A DNA stretch of 64,000 nt from Ottowia sp. (GTDB taxonomy: Bacteria > Pseudomonadota > Gammaproteobacteria > Burkholderiales > Burkholderiaceae_C), in assembly GCF_016703145.1 (NCBI RefSeq), contig NZ_JADJCO010000005.1, forward strand, positions 558,001 through 622,000. Reading direction: 5' to 3'. Position 1 is the first letter of the stretch. Each line of letters begins with the position of its first letter. The position numbers and the translations under genes were made by a program. Positions 32,371 to 41,957 of this stretch are shown here, piece after piece. The notes under the pieces are model-generated. The model saw nothing but the letters and a program-made list of their open reading frames with translations, did no database searches and was not told the DNA's origin.

Positions 32371-32454
32371 GCAGGTCTTTGGGGCGGGATGCGGACGAAA
32401 AGTCAAGTATGGGTCAATAGACCCCGCGCTCGCAGCCCCGTTCCCTCCAGGCAG

Positions 32455-32482
32455 CAAAAAGGGCGGCCCGAAACCGCCCTTC
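32455..32482 (-). terminator. Rho-independent terminator after glnA
   Basis: Minus strand: stem AAGGGCGG / CCGCCCTT with a 7-nt loop followed by TTT. Separates glnA from the DUF4124-ntrBC genes. Confidence 0.8.
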
Positions 32483-32501
32483 TTGGCGCCCCGGGCGCCG
32501 C

Positions 32502-33917
<1,416 letters not shown>

Positions 33918-33967
33918 CAGTTTCTCCTATCGGAATGGGTTATTTAACAAGGGTGCGCTCAAGGAAT

Positions 33968-33982
33968 GCAGCTTCCATGCCA
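33968..33982 (-). promoter_or_regulatory. Sigma-54 (-24/-12) promoter of glnA
   Basis: On the minus strand TGGCATGGAAGCTGC matches the consensus TGGCACG-N4-TTGC with the GG and GC at the required spacing (two mismatches). Predicted start of transcription near 33957, giving a leader of about 40 nt. Confidence 0.75.
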
Positions 33983-34065
33983 GCCGGCCACCCGCGCACC
34001 ACGGCGAAGCCCGGCTCGCCACGGCGGATTGTGCCCGCAATCTCGCGGGATTTGCCCCTTCGGAA

Positions 34066-34081
34066 CGCACCATATTGGTTC
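34066..34081 (-). promoter_or_regulatory. NtrC-binding site (proximal)
   Basis: CGCACCATATTGGTTC matches the NtrC dyad GCACC-N4/5-GGTGC on one side. Centre about 116 bp upstream of the predicted glnA start. Confidence 0.65.
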
Positions 34082-34092
34082 TCTTGCGCCGA

Positions 34093-34108
34093 TGCACCGG
34101 AATGGTGC
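34093..34108 (-). promoter_or_regulatory. NtrC-binding site (distal)
   Basis: TGCACCGGAATGGTGC is a near-perfect NtrC dyad. Centre about 144 bp upstream of the predicted start; the two-site spacing resembles the enteric glnAp2 enhancer (-108/-140). Confidence 0.75.
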
Positions 34109-34111
34109 CGT

Positions 34112-34945
34112 CTAGGGGCGCACTATTTCGGGGCCATAGCGCAGGCCGAACGGCGTGAGCCCGCGCAGCAGGTCGGCATAGGCTGGCGCCACGGCGTCGG
34201 GCGGGCCTTTCACGCCCAGGTCGATGTGACGGCCGAACGTGGGGTGGTCGACGCTGGGCAGGCTGAAGACCTTGACCCGCGGATGCGCTGCCTCGACCTG
34301 CTCCATCACCGGCGTCAGCGTGGCCTCCATGGCGCCGAAGATGATGATCGAGCGCTCCTGCCACGCCGCCTGGCGGAAGCAGTGCGCGTAGCGCTGGTCC
34401 AGCACCCACTCGATCATCGGCCAGGCCATGACCGGAAAGCCCGGCACGAAATGAATCGCACCGCCGCCCGGCCCGGCGCAGGAGAAGCCCGGGATCTGGT
34501 TGTAGGGATTGGGGATGATCTGCGCCCCCTCGGGGAACACGCCCATGTTCAGCCGGTGCCGGTTGTCGGCGCGCTCGGGCTCCCAGGGCACGCCTTCCCG
34601 GCGCGCGATCGACTCCAGGCGCCGCAGGATCAGCCGCCTGGCCTCGGGGTGCAGCGCCAGCGGCATGCCCAGCGCGGCGGCGGCGCACTGGCGCGTGTGG
34701 TCGTCGGGCGTGGCGCCGATGCCGCCGGTGGAGAACACCGTGTCGCCCGAGGCGAAGGCCCGCGCCAGCGTGGCCGTGATGCGCGCCGGCTCGTCGCCCA
34801 CGTATTCAGCCCAGGCCAGCGCCAGGCCGCGCGCGGCCAGCAGTTCGATGACCTGGGCCAGGTGCTTGTCGGCGCGCCGGCCGGAGAGGATTTCGTCGCC
34901 GACGACGATCAGGCCGAAGGCCGGCGGGGTGGGCTCAGGGTTCAT
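34112..34945 (-). CDS. CinA-like molybdopterin-binding-domain protein
   Basis: A 277-aa protein with the MoaB/MogA-like fold of CinA N-domains: FGLIVVGDEILSGRRADKH, FSTGGIGATPDDHTRQC and IPGFSCAGPGGGAIHFVPGFPVM. It lacks a CinA C-terminal nicotinamide-deamidase domain, so it is the short form. Such proteins may hydrolyse ADP-ribose or nucleotide byproducts; function is uncertain. Start overlaps the EI24 gene stop by 11 bp. Its own stop lies just before the NtrC sites of glnA. Confidence 0.85.
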   Translation of the reverse strand: MNPEPTPPAFGLIVVGDEILSGRRADKHLAQVIELLAARGLALAWAEYVGDEPARITATLARAFASGDTVFSTGGIGATPDDHTRQCAAAALGMPLALHPEARRLILRRLESIARREGVPWEPERADNRHRLNMGVFPEGAQIIPNPYNQIPGFSCAGPGGGAIHFVPGFPVMAWPMIEWVLDQRYAHCFRQAAWQERSIIIFGAMEATLTPVMEQVEAAHPRVKVFSLPSVDHPTFGRHIDLGVKGPPDAVAPAYADLLRGLTPFGLRYGPEIVRP

Positions 34946-35822
34946 GGGGCAAGGCGATCGGCGCTCGGGGCGCCTGCGGCACGGCGTCGAGCACTTCGAA
35001 TTCAGTAGCAGCCAGCGCTTGCTGGCGCTGGGCCTGCAGCGCCGCCAGGCAGTAATGCGTGAACCACAGCGCCGAGAAGGCGAACACCAGCGTGTAGATC
35101 CAGATCGCCACCGGCACCAGCACCGCGAAGGCGATGGCGAACAGCGCGAACGAGGCCCACACCAGGCCGGGCGCCGCCCCCAGGTAGCCGCACAGCACGC
35201 CCATGACCAGCAGCGGCGTGCGGTGGCGCTTGAGCAGGTCGCGGCGCTCCTCGGCGCTGGCGTGGACGTCCAGCGCGTCGTAGCTCATCACGCGGTAGGT
35301 CAGCCAGCCCCAGATCAGCGGCGGCAGCACCAGGATCAGCGGCGGCACGAACCACAGCGGCACCGACAACGCCAGCGCCACCAGCGCCAGCAGGGTGTGG
35401 CCGAGCGACCAGACGGCCGAGCCCAGCAGCGAGCCGCGGCCGCGCCGCTCCAGGTCGGGAAAGCGCCGCGATGCCACCAGCCGCAGCACGGCCGGCGCCA
35501 TCATCAGCGCCACCAGCAGCAGCGACAGCACGACGATGACCGGCGTCAGCACCAGCACCAGCACCAGCACCAGCACCAGCGGCGGCAGCGCCTGGCTCAG
35601 CTCGCCGGCGCCGACGTGCGCCAGCCAGCCCCACAGCGTCGAGAACAGCGCCGACGCCTGGAGCCAGTCGCGCACGGCGGCCAGCGCGGCGTCCCAGTAG
35701 AAATAGCCCACGCCGAAGCTGAGCGCCACCATGACCAGCAGCGGCAGCAGCGACAGCAGGATCACCCGGGGGTGCAGGCAGTAGGCGACCGCGCGCCAGA
35801 AGGAATCGAGCAGGAGACCCAT
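34935..35822 (-). CDS. EI24/CysZ-like integral membrane protein
   Basis: A 295-aa polytopic protein with about six hydrophobic segments (for example VILLSLLPLLVMVALSFGVG, ALALSVPLWFVPPLILVLPP and FALFAIAFAVLVPVAIWIYT). EI24 domains in bacteria include CysZ sulfate permeases; the substrate is not evident. Residues about 80-92 (VLVLVLVLVLVL) come from a hexanucleotide tandem array (35547-35580). A degenerate 60-bp repeat encodes part of the C-terminus. Start MGLLLDSFWRAV chosen because the membrane segment follows. Confidence 0.85.
   Translation of the reverse strand: MGLLLDSFWRAVAYCLHPRVILLSLLPLLVMVALSFGVGYFYWDAALAAVRDWLQASALFSTLWGWLAHVGAGELSQALPPLVLVLVLVLVLTPVIVVLSLLLVALMMAPAVLRLVASRRFPDLERRGRGSLLGSAVWSLGHTLLALVALALSVPLWFVPPLILVLPPLIWGWLTYRVMSYDALDVHASAEERRDLLKRHRTPLLVMGVLCGYLGAAPGLVWASFALFAIAFAVLVPVAIWIYTLVFAFSALWFTHYCLAALQAQRQQALAATEFEVLDAVPQAPRAPIALPHEP
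34993..35042 (-). repeat. 60-bp dispersed repeat, copy R25 (degenerate, inside EI24 gene)
   Basis: A 17-nt box ACTTCGAATTCAGTAGC (GCT-type arm degraded) is followed by AGCCAGCGCTTGCTGGCGC. Encoded peptide ALAATEFEV parallels VPAAIENEA of the EmrA copy, which supports the assignment. Confidence 0.4.
35547..35580. repeat. Hexanucleotide tandem array CAGCAC x5.7 in the EI24 gene
   Basis: A perfect array of CAGCAC, encoding alternating Val-Leu in a transmembrane helix. Because the unit is 6 bp, copy-number change would lengthen or shorten the helix without a frameshift. Confidence 0.9.
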
Positions 35823-35839
35823 GGGGCGAGGATACGCGC

Positions 35840-36808
35840 TCAGTGGCCGCCCATCAGGCGCTTGAGCCCCAGCCACTGCTGCGCCCAGAAGCCGCGCCCG
35901 TAGTCGCGCCCCTGCTCCACCTGGTCGCGGATGCCAGTCGGCTCGCAGCGGCCGCCGAAGTCGGCCGAGCCCAGCAGCATGTCCCACCACGGAAACAGGA
36001 CGCCGAAGTTGACGCCCTTGAGCGCGCCGCGCGCGCCCATCTCGTGGCCGATGCCGATGGCATGGTGACGGCGGTGAAAGCGCGGGCTGATCAGCAGCCG
36101 CTCGCCCAAGCGGCCGAAGGACCAGCGCAGGTTGGCGTGCTGCAGGCTTTCGATCAACTGGGTGGCGGCCACCAGCATCACGAACTGCGACGGCGCCACG
36201 CCGATCAGGATGGCCACCAGCACCTGCGCCACGTCGGTGATGACGCTGTCGAGCAGGTGGTTGCGGTTGTCCGACCACATCGTCATCTGGCGCTGCGAAT
36301 GGTGCACGGCGTGCAGGCTCCACCACCGGTCCCACTGGTGCTGGGCGCGGTGGATCAGGTAGCCCACCAGGTCGAACACCAGCAGGTACAGCACGAAGCT
36401 GGCCAGCGGCCCGTCGGTCACGCCGGGCCAGAGTTGGTCCAGGTGCAGCGTGGGCATGCCGCGCGCGCGCAGCGCGCCCAGCGCCTGGGTCAGCCCTTCC
36501 TCGAAAGTGAAGAACATCAGCAGCTTGAACAGGCCCAGCCGGTGCAGCAGCGTGTAGAGCACGTCCACGCGGATGGCGGCGCGGTCGGTCACGGGCTCGG
36601 CCGGCCACAGGCGCTGCGCGGGGCCGATCAGCAGCAGCATCACCGCGATCTGCAGCAGCCCCGCCACCACCCAGCCGGCGGCGGCGTAGCCGTCTTCCAG
36701 CAGATGGCCGGCGCCCAGGGCGAAGGCGGCCGGGCCGATCACGGCCTCGAACAGCCACTGCTGCGCGGCGTCGAAGGCGCCGGAGAAAGCCGCCGTCAGG
36801 CCTTCCAT
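35840..36808 (-). CDS. Sterol desaturase/fatty acid hydroxylase family membrane protein
   Basis: A 322-aa di-iron membrane hydroxylase. The histidine boxes HRAQHQWD, HAVHHSQRQ and HRRHHAIGIGHEMG bind the non-haem di-iron centre. At least four hydrophobic segments are seen (such as WVVAGLLQIAVMLLLIG). It adds hydroxyl or double bonds to lipids or hopanoid-like substrates; which one is unknown. Adjacent to the EI24 gene (17 bp). Confidence 0.88.
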   Translation of the reverse strand: MEGLTAAFSGAFDAAQQWLFEAVIGPAAFALGAGHLLEDGYAAAGWVVAGLLQIAVMLLLIGPAQRLWPAEPVTDRAAIRVDVLYTLLHRLGLFKLLMFFTFEEGLTQALGALRARGMPTLHLDQLWPGVTDGPLASFVLYLLVFDLVGYLIHRAQHQWDRWWSLHAVHHSQRQMTMWSDNRNHLLDSVITDVAQVLVAILIGVAPSQFVMLVAATQLIESLQHANLRWSFGRLGERLLISPRFHRRHHAIGIGHEMGARGALKGVNFGVLFPWWDMLLGSADFGGRCEPTGIRDQVEQGRDYGRGFWAQQWLGLKRLMGGH

Positions 36809-36814
36809 GGAGCG

Positions 36815-37621
36815 TCAGCCCCCGTGCCGGGCGATCCAGCCCTGGTATTGGGGGTGCTCGCGCAGCGTCTTGAAGCAGAAGCCGCGCGTCTTCAGCCCGG
36901 CGATCAGCGGCTCCAGCACGGCCGGCGCCCAGGGATCCTGGCGCGACCAGATGCCCAGGTGGGCCAGCAGGATGTCGCCGGCGCGGATGTCCGCCAGCGC
37001 CTTCTTCAGCAGCGCATCGTTGGGGTACGCGGCGCTGGGCAGCTCGTCGCCCAGGAAGCCCGCCGGCGACCAGCCGACGTGCGCGTAGCCGCAGCGCTCG
37101 GCGGCGGCCAGCAGCCGGGGCGAGGTCTTGCCGCCCGGCGCGCGGAACAGGGGCAGCGGCTTGTGGCCGGTGACGGCGGCCAGGCGGTCGGCGGCCTGCC
37201 GGATCTCGCCGCAGTAGCGCGCCTCGGTCCACAGCAGGCGCTGGCCGGCCTGCGGCCCGGCGGAGGGCTGGATGCGAAAGCGCGCCTGGCCGTCCGCCGC
37301 CGGCGCGTCGCCGCGCCAATAGGCGTGGTGCCAGGTGTGCGAGGCGAACTCATGCCCCTCGGCCGCGCGCGCCTTCCACCACGGCGCCCAGTGCGCGCCC
37401 AGGCTGCCGTCGCCCTCCTGCGTGCGCTCGTCGGCGGCGAAGAAGGTCGCGCGCACCCGCTGGCGCCGCAGCACCTCGGCCACCAGCGGCGCCACGCCCA
37501 TGTGGCCGGTGTCGAAGGTCAGGTACAGCGGCGCGGCGCAGGTTTCAGGGTCTTTTTGGGCATGAGCCGGTGTCCAACATGCGCCGGAAGCTATCAAAAA
37601 AATAGTGAATCCACGCCACAT
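36815..37621 (-). CDS. Exported polysaccharide deacetylase with a repeat-derived signal peptide
   Basis: A 268-aa NodB-like carbohydrate esterase. Motif 1 is TFDTGHMG (Asp-Thr in place of the usual Asp-Asp), motif 2 is HTWHHAYW, motif 3 is FRAPGGKTS, then HLGIWSRQDP. A signal peptide of about 20 residues ending PAHAQ precedes it. Residues about 4-24, including the hydrophobic core and cleavage site, are encoded by a 60-bp repeat (37550-37608). Acts on a peptidoglycan or exopolysaccharide, unknown. The variant DT metal motif suggests altered metal use. Confidence 0.88.
   Translation of the reverse strand: MWRGFTIFLIASGACWTPAHAQKDPETCAAPLYLTFDTGHMGVAPLVAEVLRRQRVRATFFAADERTQEGDGSLGAHWAPWWKARAAEGHEFASHTWHHAYWRGDAPAADGQARFRIQPSAGPQAGQRLLWTEARYCGEIRQAADRLAAVTGHKPLPLFRAPGGKTSPRLLAAAERCGYAHVGWSPAGFLGDELPSAAYPNDALLKKALADIRAGDILLAHLGIWSRQDPWAPAVLEPLIAGLKTRGFCFKTLREHPQYQGWIARHGG
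37550..37608 (+). repeat. 60-bp dispersed repeat, copy R13 (signal peptide of deacetylase)
   Basis: Forward copy: TTTGGGCATGAGCCGGTGTC, CAACATGCGCCGGA, box GCTATCaaaaaaaATAGt (17 nt) near 37589-37605. Read on the minus strand as IASGACWTPAHAQ. Confidence 0.8.
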
Positions 37622-37634
37622 GATGGACCCCGCG

Positions 37635-38648
37635 TCACTGCCGTCCGGCGTGGTCCAGCGTCCACACGCCGTGCGGCGACTTGCCCACCTTGACCTGGTG
37701 CACCACCCGGCGGCGGGCCACGTCGATCAGGGTCAGCTTACCGGCCCAGCGCGAGCCGACCATGATGAGCGAGCCGTCGGCCGACACGTCCATGCAATCC
37801 GGCCCGGACGGCGCGGGGAAGCCATCCACCACCTTGAGGTCGACGTAGTCGATCTGGCTGATGGTGTTGGCCACGCGGTTGCTGACCAGCACGTGCCGCC
37901 GGTCGCCCAGCGCGCGGAAGGCGTGCGCGCCCTTGCCGGTGGGGATGCGGCGCAGCAGCGCGGGCGCCTGGCCGCCGGCCACGTCGTACACCTCCACGCC
38001 GTCGCCGCCGGTCAGGCCCAGCAGCAAGTGCCGGTCGTCGGGCGTGACGAACACGTCGGCCGGCATCGGTCCGGTCTTGACGCGGTGCGCGAGCTGCTGC
38101 GTGGCCAGGTCGATCGCCACCAGCTCGTCGCTGTCCTGCATGCTGGCCCACACGGTGGTGCTGCGGGTGTCGATCCACAGGTGGCTGGGCGTGCGGCCGG
38201 TGGGGATGCGTTTGGCCAGCTCGGGGTCGCGGCCGTCCCAGTGGTAGAGGTCGACGTGGTTCAGCCGGTTGGCCGCGGTGACGAACCACTTCATGTCGGG
38301 CGAGAAACGCAAGTGGTAAGGGTCGAGGATGCCGCGCAGCGTGCGCTGCACCTCGGCCGTGCGCGGGTCGATGAAGGTGAGCGAGTCGCCGCCGGCGTTG
38401 GCCACGATCACCGACTTTTCGTCCGGCGTCAGGTACAGGTGGTGCGGCTCCTTGCCGGTGGCGATGCGGCGGGTTTCGGTCCAGCTCGTGGCGTTGATCA
38501 CGCTCACCGTGCCGTCCAGCGAGTTGAGAACCAGCACCGGCGCGCGCGGGTGCGCCGGCTGCGCCTGTACCGGCAGCGCGGCCGCACCCAGGGCCAGCAG
38601 TTGCCGGCGTGAAAAAAGCGCCGGCTGGCGCGAGGAGTTGGGGATCAC
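37635..38648 (-). CDS. YncE-like beta-propeller protein, exported
   Basis: A 337-aa protein of about seven 40-residue blades (repeats such as LVLNSLDGTVSVINATSW and IATGKEPHHLYLTPDEKSVI). N-terminal SRRQLLALGAAALP resembles a Tat or Sec signal. YncE-type propellers (methylamine dehydrogenase/40-residue YVTN family) are periplasmic with no defined catalysis. Sits 13 bp upstream of the deacetylase gene and is probably co-transcribed. Confidence 0.85.
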   Translation of the reverse strand: MIPNSSRQPALFSRRQLLALGAAALPVQAQPAHPRAPVLVLNSLDGTVSVINATSWTETRRIATGKEPHHLYLTPDEKSVIVANAGGDSLTFIDPRTAEVQRTLRGILDPYHLRFSPDMKWFVTAANRLNHVDLYHWDGRDPELAKRIPTGRTPSHLWIDTRSTTVWASMQDSDELVAIDLATQQLAHRVKTGPMPADVFVTPDDRHLLLGLTGGDGVEVYDVAGGQAPALLRRIPTGKGAHAFRALGDRRHVLVSNRVANTISQIDYVDLKVVDGFPAPSGPDCMDVSADGSLIMVGSRWAGKLTLIDVARRRVVHQVKVGKSPHGVWTLDHAGRQ

Positions 38649-38810
38649 GGAAAGACCTGGAAGTCGCGGGCGTCAATGGAATGCGGCGCGCGGGCGCCGC
38701 GGATGCCAAGACTTAACCCCCCAGCCCCTTGAACGGTGGACAGCGGCCGCACATTTATCCGGTTAGCGCGCATGGCCGACTTCAGGTTGATGCCGGTCGA
38801 TTGGCCGGAT

Positions 38811-38875
38811 GCTATTAAATAAATAGCTTCTGATGCAATACCCATACCGATTTCAGCCACTTTTCATGCAAATTC
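38811..38875 (-). repeat. 60-bp dispersed repeat, copy R14 (intergenic)
   Basis: Reverse copy: box GCTATTAAATAAATAGC (perfect 6-bp stem, 38810-38826), TTCTGATGCAATACCCATAC, TTTCATGCAAATT. Lies upstream of the YncE-like gene and after rsuA. Confidence 0.85.
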
Positions 38876-38880
38876 CGCCT

Positions 38881-39609
38881 TCAGGGCGCCAGCAGCGCCA
38901 GGTCCGCCGCCTCCAGCCAGCGCCACTGCCCCGACGCCAGGTCCGCCGGGAGATACAGGCCACCGATGCGCGAGCGGTGCAGCGCTTCGACCCGGTTGCC
39001 CACGGCGGCGACCATGCGCTTGACCTGGTGGTACTTGCCCTCGGTCAGCGTCAGCACCAAATGGCGCTCGGCCGGCGCCTCGCAGGCGGCGGCGCGCACG
39101 GGCTTCGGGTCGTCGTCCAGCACCACGCCCTCGCGCAGCCGGGCCAGTTGGCGGTCGTCCAGCGGGTGGCGGGTGGTCACCTCGTACACCTTGGGCACGT
39201 GGCGCCGGGGCGAGTTCATGCGGTGGATGAAGGTGCCGTCGTCGCTCAGCAGCAGCAGCCCCGTGGTGTCCTGGTCCAGCCGGCCGACGGCCTGCACGCC
39301 CGCCACCTTGCCCGGCGCCGGGCGCTGGCGCAGCGGCGGCGGCAGCAGAGTGTAGACGCTGGGCCAGGCGCCTGGCCGGTGCGAGCACTCGTGGCCGGTG
39401 GGCTTGTGTAGCATCAGGTAGGCGCGGGCGCGGTAGGGCCAGCGCTCGCCCTGCACGCTGAAGGCGAAGGCGGCGTCCAGCGCATCGACCTCCGCCGCCG
39501 GGTCGGTGCACGGCTGGCCCGCCACGGCCACGTAGCCCTGCTCGATCAGCCCGGCGCACAGGCGCCGGGTGCCGAACCCCTGGGAAAACAGCACATCGTC
39601 CAAACGCAT
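38881..39609 (-). CDS. rsuA: Pseudouridine synthase, RsuA family
   Basis: A 242-aa enzyme: N-terminal S4 RNA-binding-like domain (DVLFSQGFGTRRLC) and a catalytic domain with the Asp motif AVGRLDQDTTGLLLLSDDG and LTEGKYHQVKRM. RsuA makes pseudouridine 516 in 16S rRNA; RluE/RluB-like relatives act on 23S. The short C-terminus fits RsuA best. Likely its own transcription unit. Confidence 0.88.
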   Translation of the reverse strand: MRLDDVLFSQGFGTRRLCAGLIEQGYVAVAGQPCTDPAAEVDALDAAFAFSVQGERWPYRARAYLMLHKPTGHECSHRPGAWPSVYTLLPPPLRQRPAPGKVAGVQAVGRLDQDTTGLLLLSDDGTFIHRMNSPRRHVPKVYEVTTRHPLDDRQLARLREGVVLDDDPKPVRAAACEAPAERHLVLTLTEGKYHQVKRMVAAVGNRVEALHRSRIGGLYLPADLASGQWRWLEAADLALLAP

Positions 39610-39903
39610 GGGTTCAAGAAAATACGGAGGAATTCACATTTTGGCGGGTGTGGAGCAGCGTGCGGGCCACAGATTTGCCAAGCGTGATTTTGTGTACACC
39701 GGCCGCCGATTTCTTCATCAACGACTGATCTTTCCCTGGTTTTTGGCGCGCAGCAAGACTAAAGTCGCCTCCGCACCCCTATACAAAAATACGCTCAGGG
39801 AAATCGAAATGAATGCACTGTCGGGATCGCCAGGGGTGCTGGCCGTCTTCCGAGGCACCACGCCTTGGTCAAGCCATGGCAGCCGCGCGCCGCTGAGCTG
39901 ACC
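39610..39903. other. 294-bp intergenic region between rsuA and orn
   Basis: It contains a possible short ORF at 39809-39901 (30 codons, MNALSGSPG...) preceded by a CAGGGAAA ribosome-binding-like sequence and an AT-richer leader. It stops abruptly at orn and looks like the 5' remnant of a lost gene rather than a complete one. No other feature seen. Confidence 0.3.
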
Positions 39904-40494
39904 TCAATCCGCCAGCCGGATGAAATGCTCGCGGTAGTGGGCGAGTTCGTCGATGGACTCGTGCACGTCGGCCAGCGCGGTGTGCGACTGCTGCTTCTTG
40001 AAGCCCTCCGCCACCGCCGGCCGCCAGCGGCGCGCCAACTCCTTCAGGGTGCTGACGTCGATGCTGCGGTAGTGGAAGAACGCCTCCAGCCGAGGCATGT
40101 ACTTGACCAGGAAGCGCCGGTCCTGCCCGATGGTGTTGCCGCACAGGGGCGAAACGCCCTTGCCGACGTAGCGCGACAGGAAGGCGATGATCCGCTCCTC
40201 GGCCTCGGCCTCGGCCAGCGTGGAGGCCTTGACTTTCTCGATCAGGCCGCTGCGCCCGTGCGTGCCCTTGTTCCAGGCGTCCATGGCGTCCAGCACGTCG
40301 TCGGGCTGGTGGATCACCAGCACCGGCCCCTCGACGCGCGGCTCGAGCCGCGGGCCGGTGACGACGACGGCGATCTCGATGATGCGCTCCTTCTCGGGGT
40401 CGAGCCCGGTCATCTCGCAGTCGAGCCAGACCAGGTTCTGGTCGGATTTGGCCAGCACGGCAGCGGCCTCGGGGGTGGCAAGGGTCTCGGTCAT
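39904..40494 (-). CDS. orn: Oligoribonuclease
   Basis: A 196-aa DEDDh 3'-5' exoribonuclease that degrades di- to pentaribonucleotides and finishes c-di-GMP turnover (pGpG). Motifs: LVWLDCEMTGLDPEKE, CGNTIGQDRRFL, YRSIDVSTLKEL and HTALADVHES carrying the second half of the DEDDh site. The start MTETLATPEAA was chosen over a longer frame. Divergent with the M48 protease gene (about 95-bp gap). Confidence 0.95.
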   Translation of the reverse strand: MTETLATPEAAAVLAKSDQNLVWLDCEMTGLDPEKERIIEIAVVVTGPRLEPRVEGPVLVIHQPDDVLDAMDAWNKGTHGRSGLIEKVKASTLAEAEAEERIIAFLSRYVGKGVSPLCGNTIGQDRRFLVKYMPRLEAFFHYRSIDVSTLKELARRWRPAVAEGFKKQQSHTALADVHESIDELAHYREHFIRLAD

Positions 40495-40589
40495 GGGGCC
40501 GATTGTCCACACCGGCGCACGGGCCGGCCTTGCGCGCGCGCCGTTCGCCCTAAACTTCCGGCTTCATCCCCGCGCCACCGCCGACCATC

Positions 40590-41894
40590 TTGACCGACGC
40601 CCTGTCTCCTGCCCTGCTCGCCGCCCTCCTCTTCAGCGCCGCGCTGCTTGCCAACGCGGCGGTCAAGTTCTGGCTGGCCTCGCGGCAGATCCGCGCCGTC
40701 GCCGGGCACCGCGCCGCCGTGCCGGCCGAGTTCGCCCAAACCATCGCGCTGTCCGCGCACCAGCGCGCCGCCGACTACACCGTGGCCCGGCTGCGCTTCG
40801 GCCTGCTGGAGCTGCTGCTGTCGGCCGCCGTGCTGCTGGGCTGGACACTGCTGGGCGGGCTGGAGGCGCTCAACGCCGCGCTGCTGGACGCCCTCGGCCC
40901 CCGCCCGCTGCTGCAGCCGCTGGCGCTGCTGGCGGCCTTCGCCCTCGTCAACGGCCTGATCGACCTGCCGGTGGCGCTCTACCAGACCTTCGTGATCGAG
41001 GAACGCTTCGGCTTCAACCGCATGACGTGGCGGCTGTGGCTGGCCGACCTGGCCAAGTCCACCGTGGTCAGCCTCGTGATCGGCCTGCCGCTGGCCGCGC
41101 TGGTGCTGTGGCTGATGCAGGCCACGGGCAGCCTCTGGTGGCTGTGGACCTGGGGCGCGTGGATGGCCTTTAGCCTGCTGATGCTGGTGATCTACCCCAC
41201 CGTCATCGCGCCGCTGTTCAACAAATTCCAGCCGCTGCAGGACGCGTCGCTGACCGAGCGCGTGACTCGGCTCATGGCCCGCTGCGGCTTTGCCGCCAAG
41301 GGCCTGTTCGTCATGGACGGCAGCCGCCGCAGCGGGCACGCCAACGCCTACTTCACCGGCTTCGGCGCGGCCAAGCGCGTGGTGTTCTTCGACACGCTGC
41401 TGCTGCAGCTCTCCCCGCCCGAGGTCGAGGCCGTGCTGGCGCACGAGCTGGGTCACTTCAAGCACCGGCACATCGTGCAGCGCATCGCCGGGATGTTCGC
41501 CTTCAGCCTGGCGGGCCTGGCCCTGCTGGGCTGGCTGTCGGGCCAGACGTGGTTCTACGCCGGGCTGGGCGTCACGCCCAACCTGCCCGCCGCCTTGGGC
41601 GGCGCCGTGCCCAACCACGCGCTGGCGCTGCTGCTGTTCATGCTGGCGGTGCCGGTGTTCAGCTTCTTCCTGTCGCCGCTGATGGCGCAGCTTTCGCGCA
41701 AGCACGAGTTCGAGGCCGACGCCTACGCCGCCGCCCAGGCCAGCGCGCAGGACCTGTCGAACGCGCTGGTCAAGCTGTACAAGGACAACGCCAGCACGCT
41801 CACGCCCGACCCCCTGTACGTGCGCTTCTATTACTCCCACCCGCCGGCCAGCGAACGCATCGCGCGCATGGGCGCGCGCGTGCTGCCGGCCTAG
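40590..41894 (+). CDS. M48-family membrane metalloprotease (Ste24/CAAX-like)
   Basis: A 434-aa multi-spanning protease related to Ste24. Zinc site LAHELGHFKHRH, with a downstream Glu in KHEFEADAYAAA. Several hydrophobic helices (for example LLELLLSAAVLLGWTLLGG, LALLLFMLAVPVFSFFLSP). Starts with a TTG codon; no better start was found. Bacterial members may act in membrane quality control. Diverges from orn and precedes phhB by 14 bp. Confidence 0.87.
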   Translation: MTDALSPALLAALLFSAALLANAAVKFWLASRQIRAVAGHRAAVPAEFAQTIALSAHQRAADYTVARLRFGLLELLLSAAVLLGWTLLGGLEALNAALLDALGPRPLLQPLALLAAFALVNGLIDLPVALYQTFVIEERFGFNRMTWRLWLADLAKSTVVSLVIGLPLAALVLWLMQATGSLWWLWTWGAWMAFSLLMLVIYPTVIAPLFNKFQPLQDASLTERVTRLMARCGFAAKGLFVMDGSRRSGHANAYFTGFGAAKRVVFFDTLLLQLSPPEVEAVLAHELGHFKHRHIVQRIAGMFAFSLAGLALLGWLSGQTWFYAGLGVTPNLPAALGGAVPNHALALLLFMLAVPVFSFFLSPLMAQLSRKHEFEADAYAAAQASAQDLSNALVKLYKDNASTLTPDPLYVRFYYSHPPASERIARMGARVLPA

Positions 41895-41957
41895 ATTTCA
41901 AGCAAAAAATGGCTCCAGCCCCCACTCCATCTGCGCCAGAAGCTATTGATTTGGAAG
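41894..41957 (+). repeat. 60-bp dispersed repeat, copy R15 (phhB 5' end)
   Basis: Forward copy: TTTCAAGCAAAAAATGGCTC, TCCATCTGCGCCAGAAGCTA, box GCTATTGATTTGGAAGC at 41941-41957. It contains the start codon and the first about 16 codons of phhB. Confidence 0.8.

Noticed and set aside
35547..35580. CRISPR-like array
   Set aside because: Six-base tandem units with no spacers; it is a microsatellite within a coding region.
38645..38860. Minus-strand 71-codon frame reading through repeat R14
   Set aside because: Most of it is repeat sequence, with no ribosome-binding site and no conserved features.
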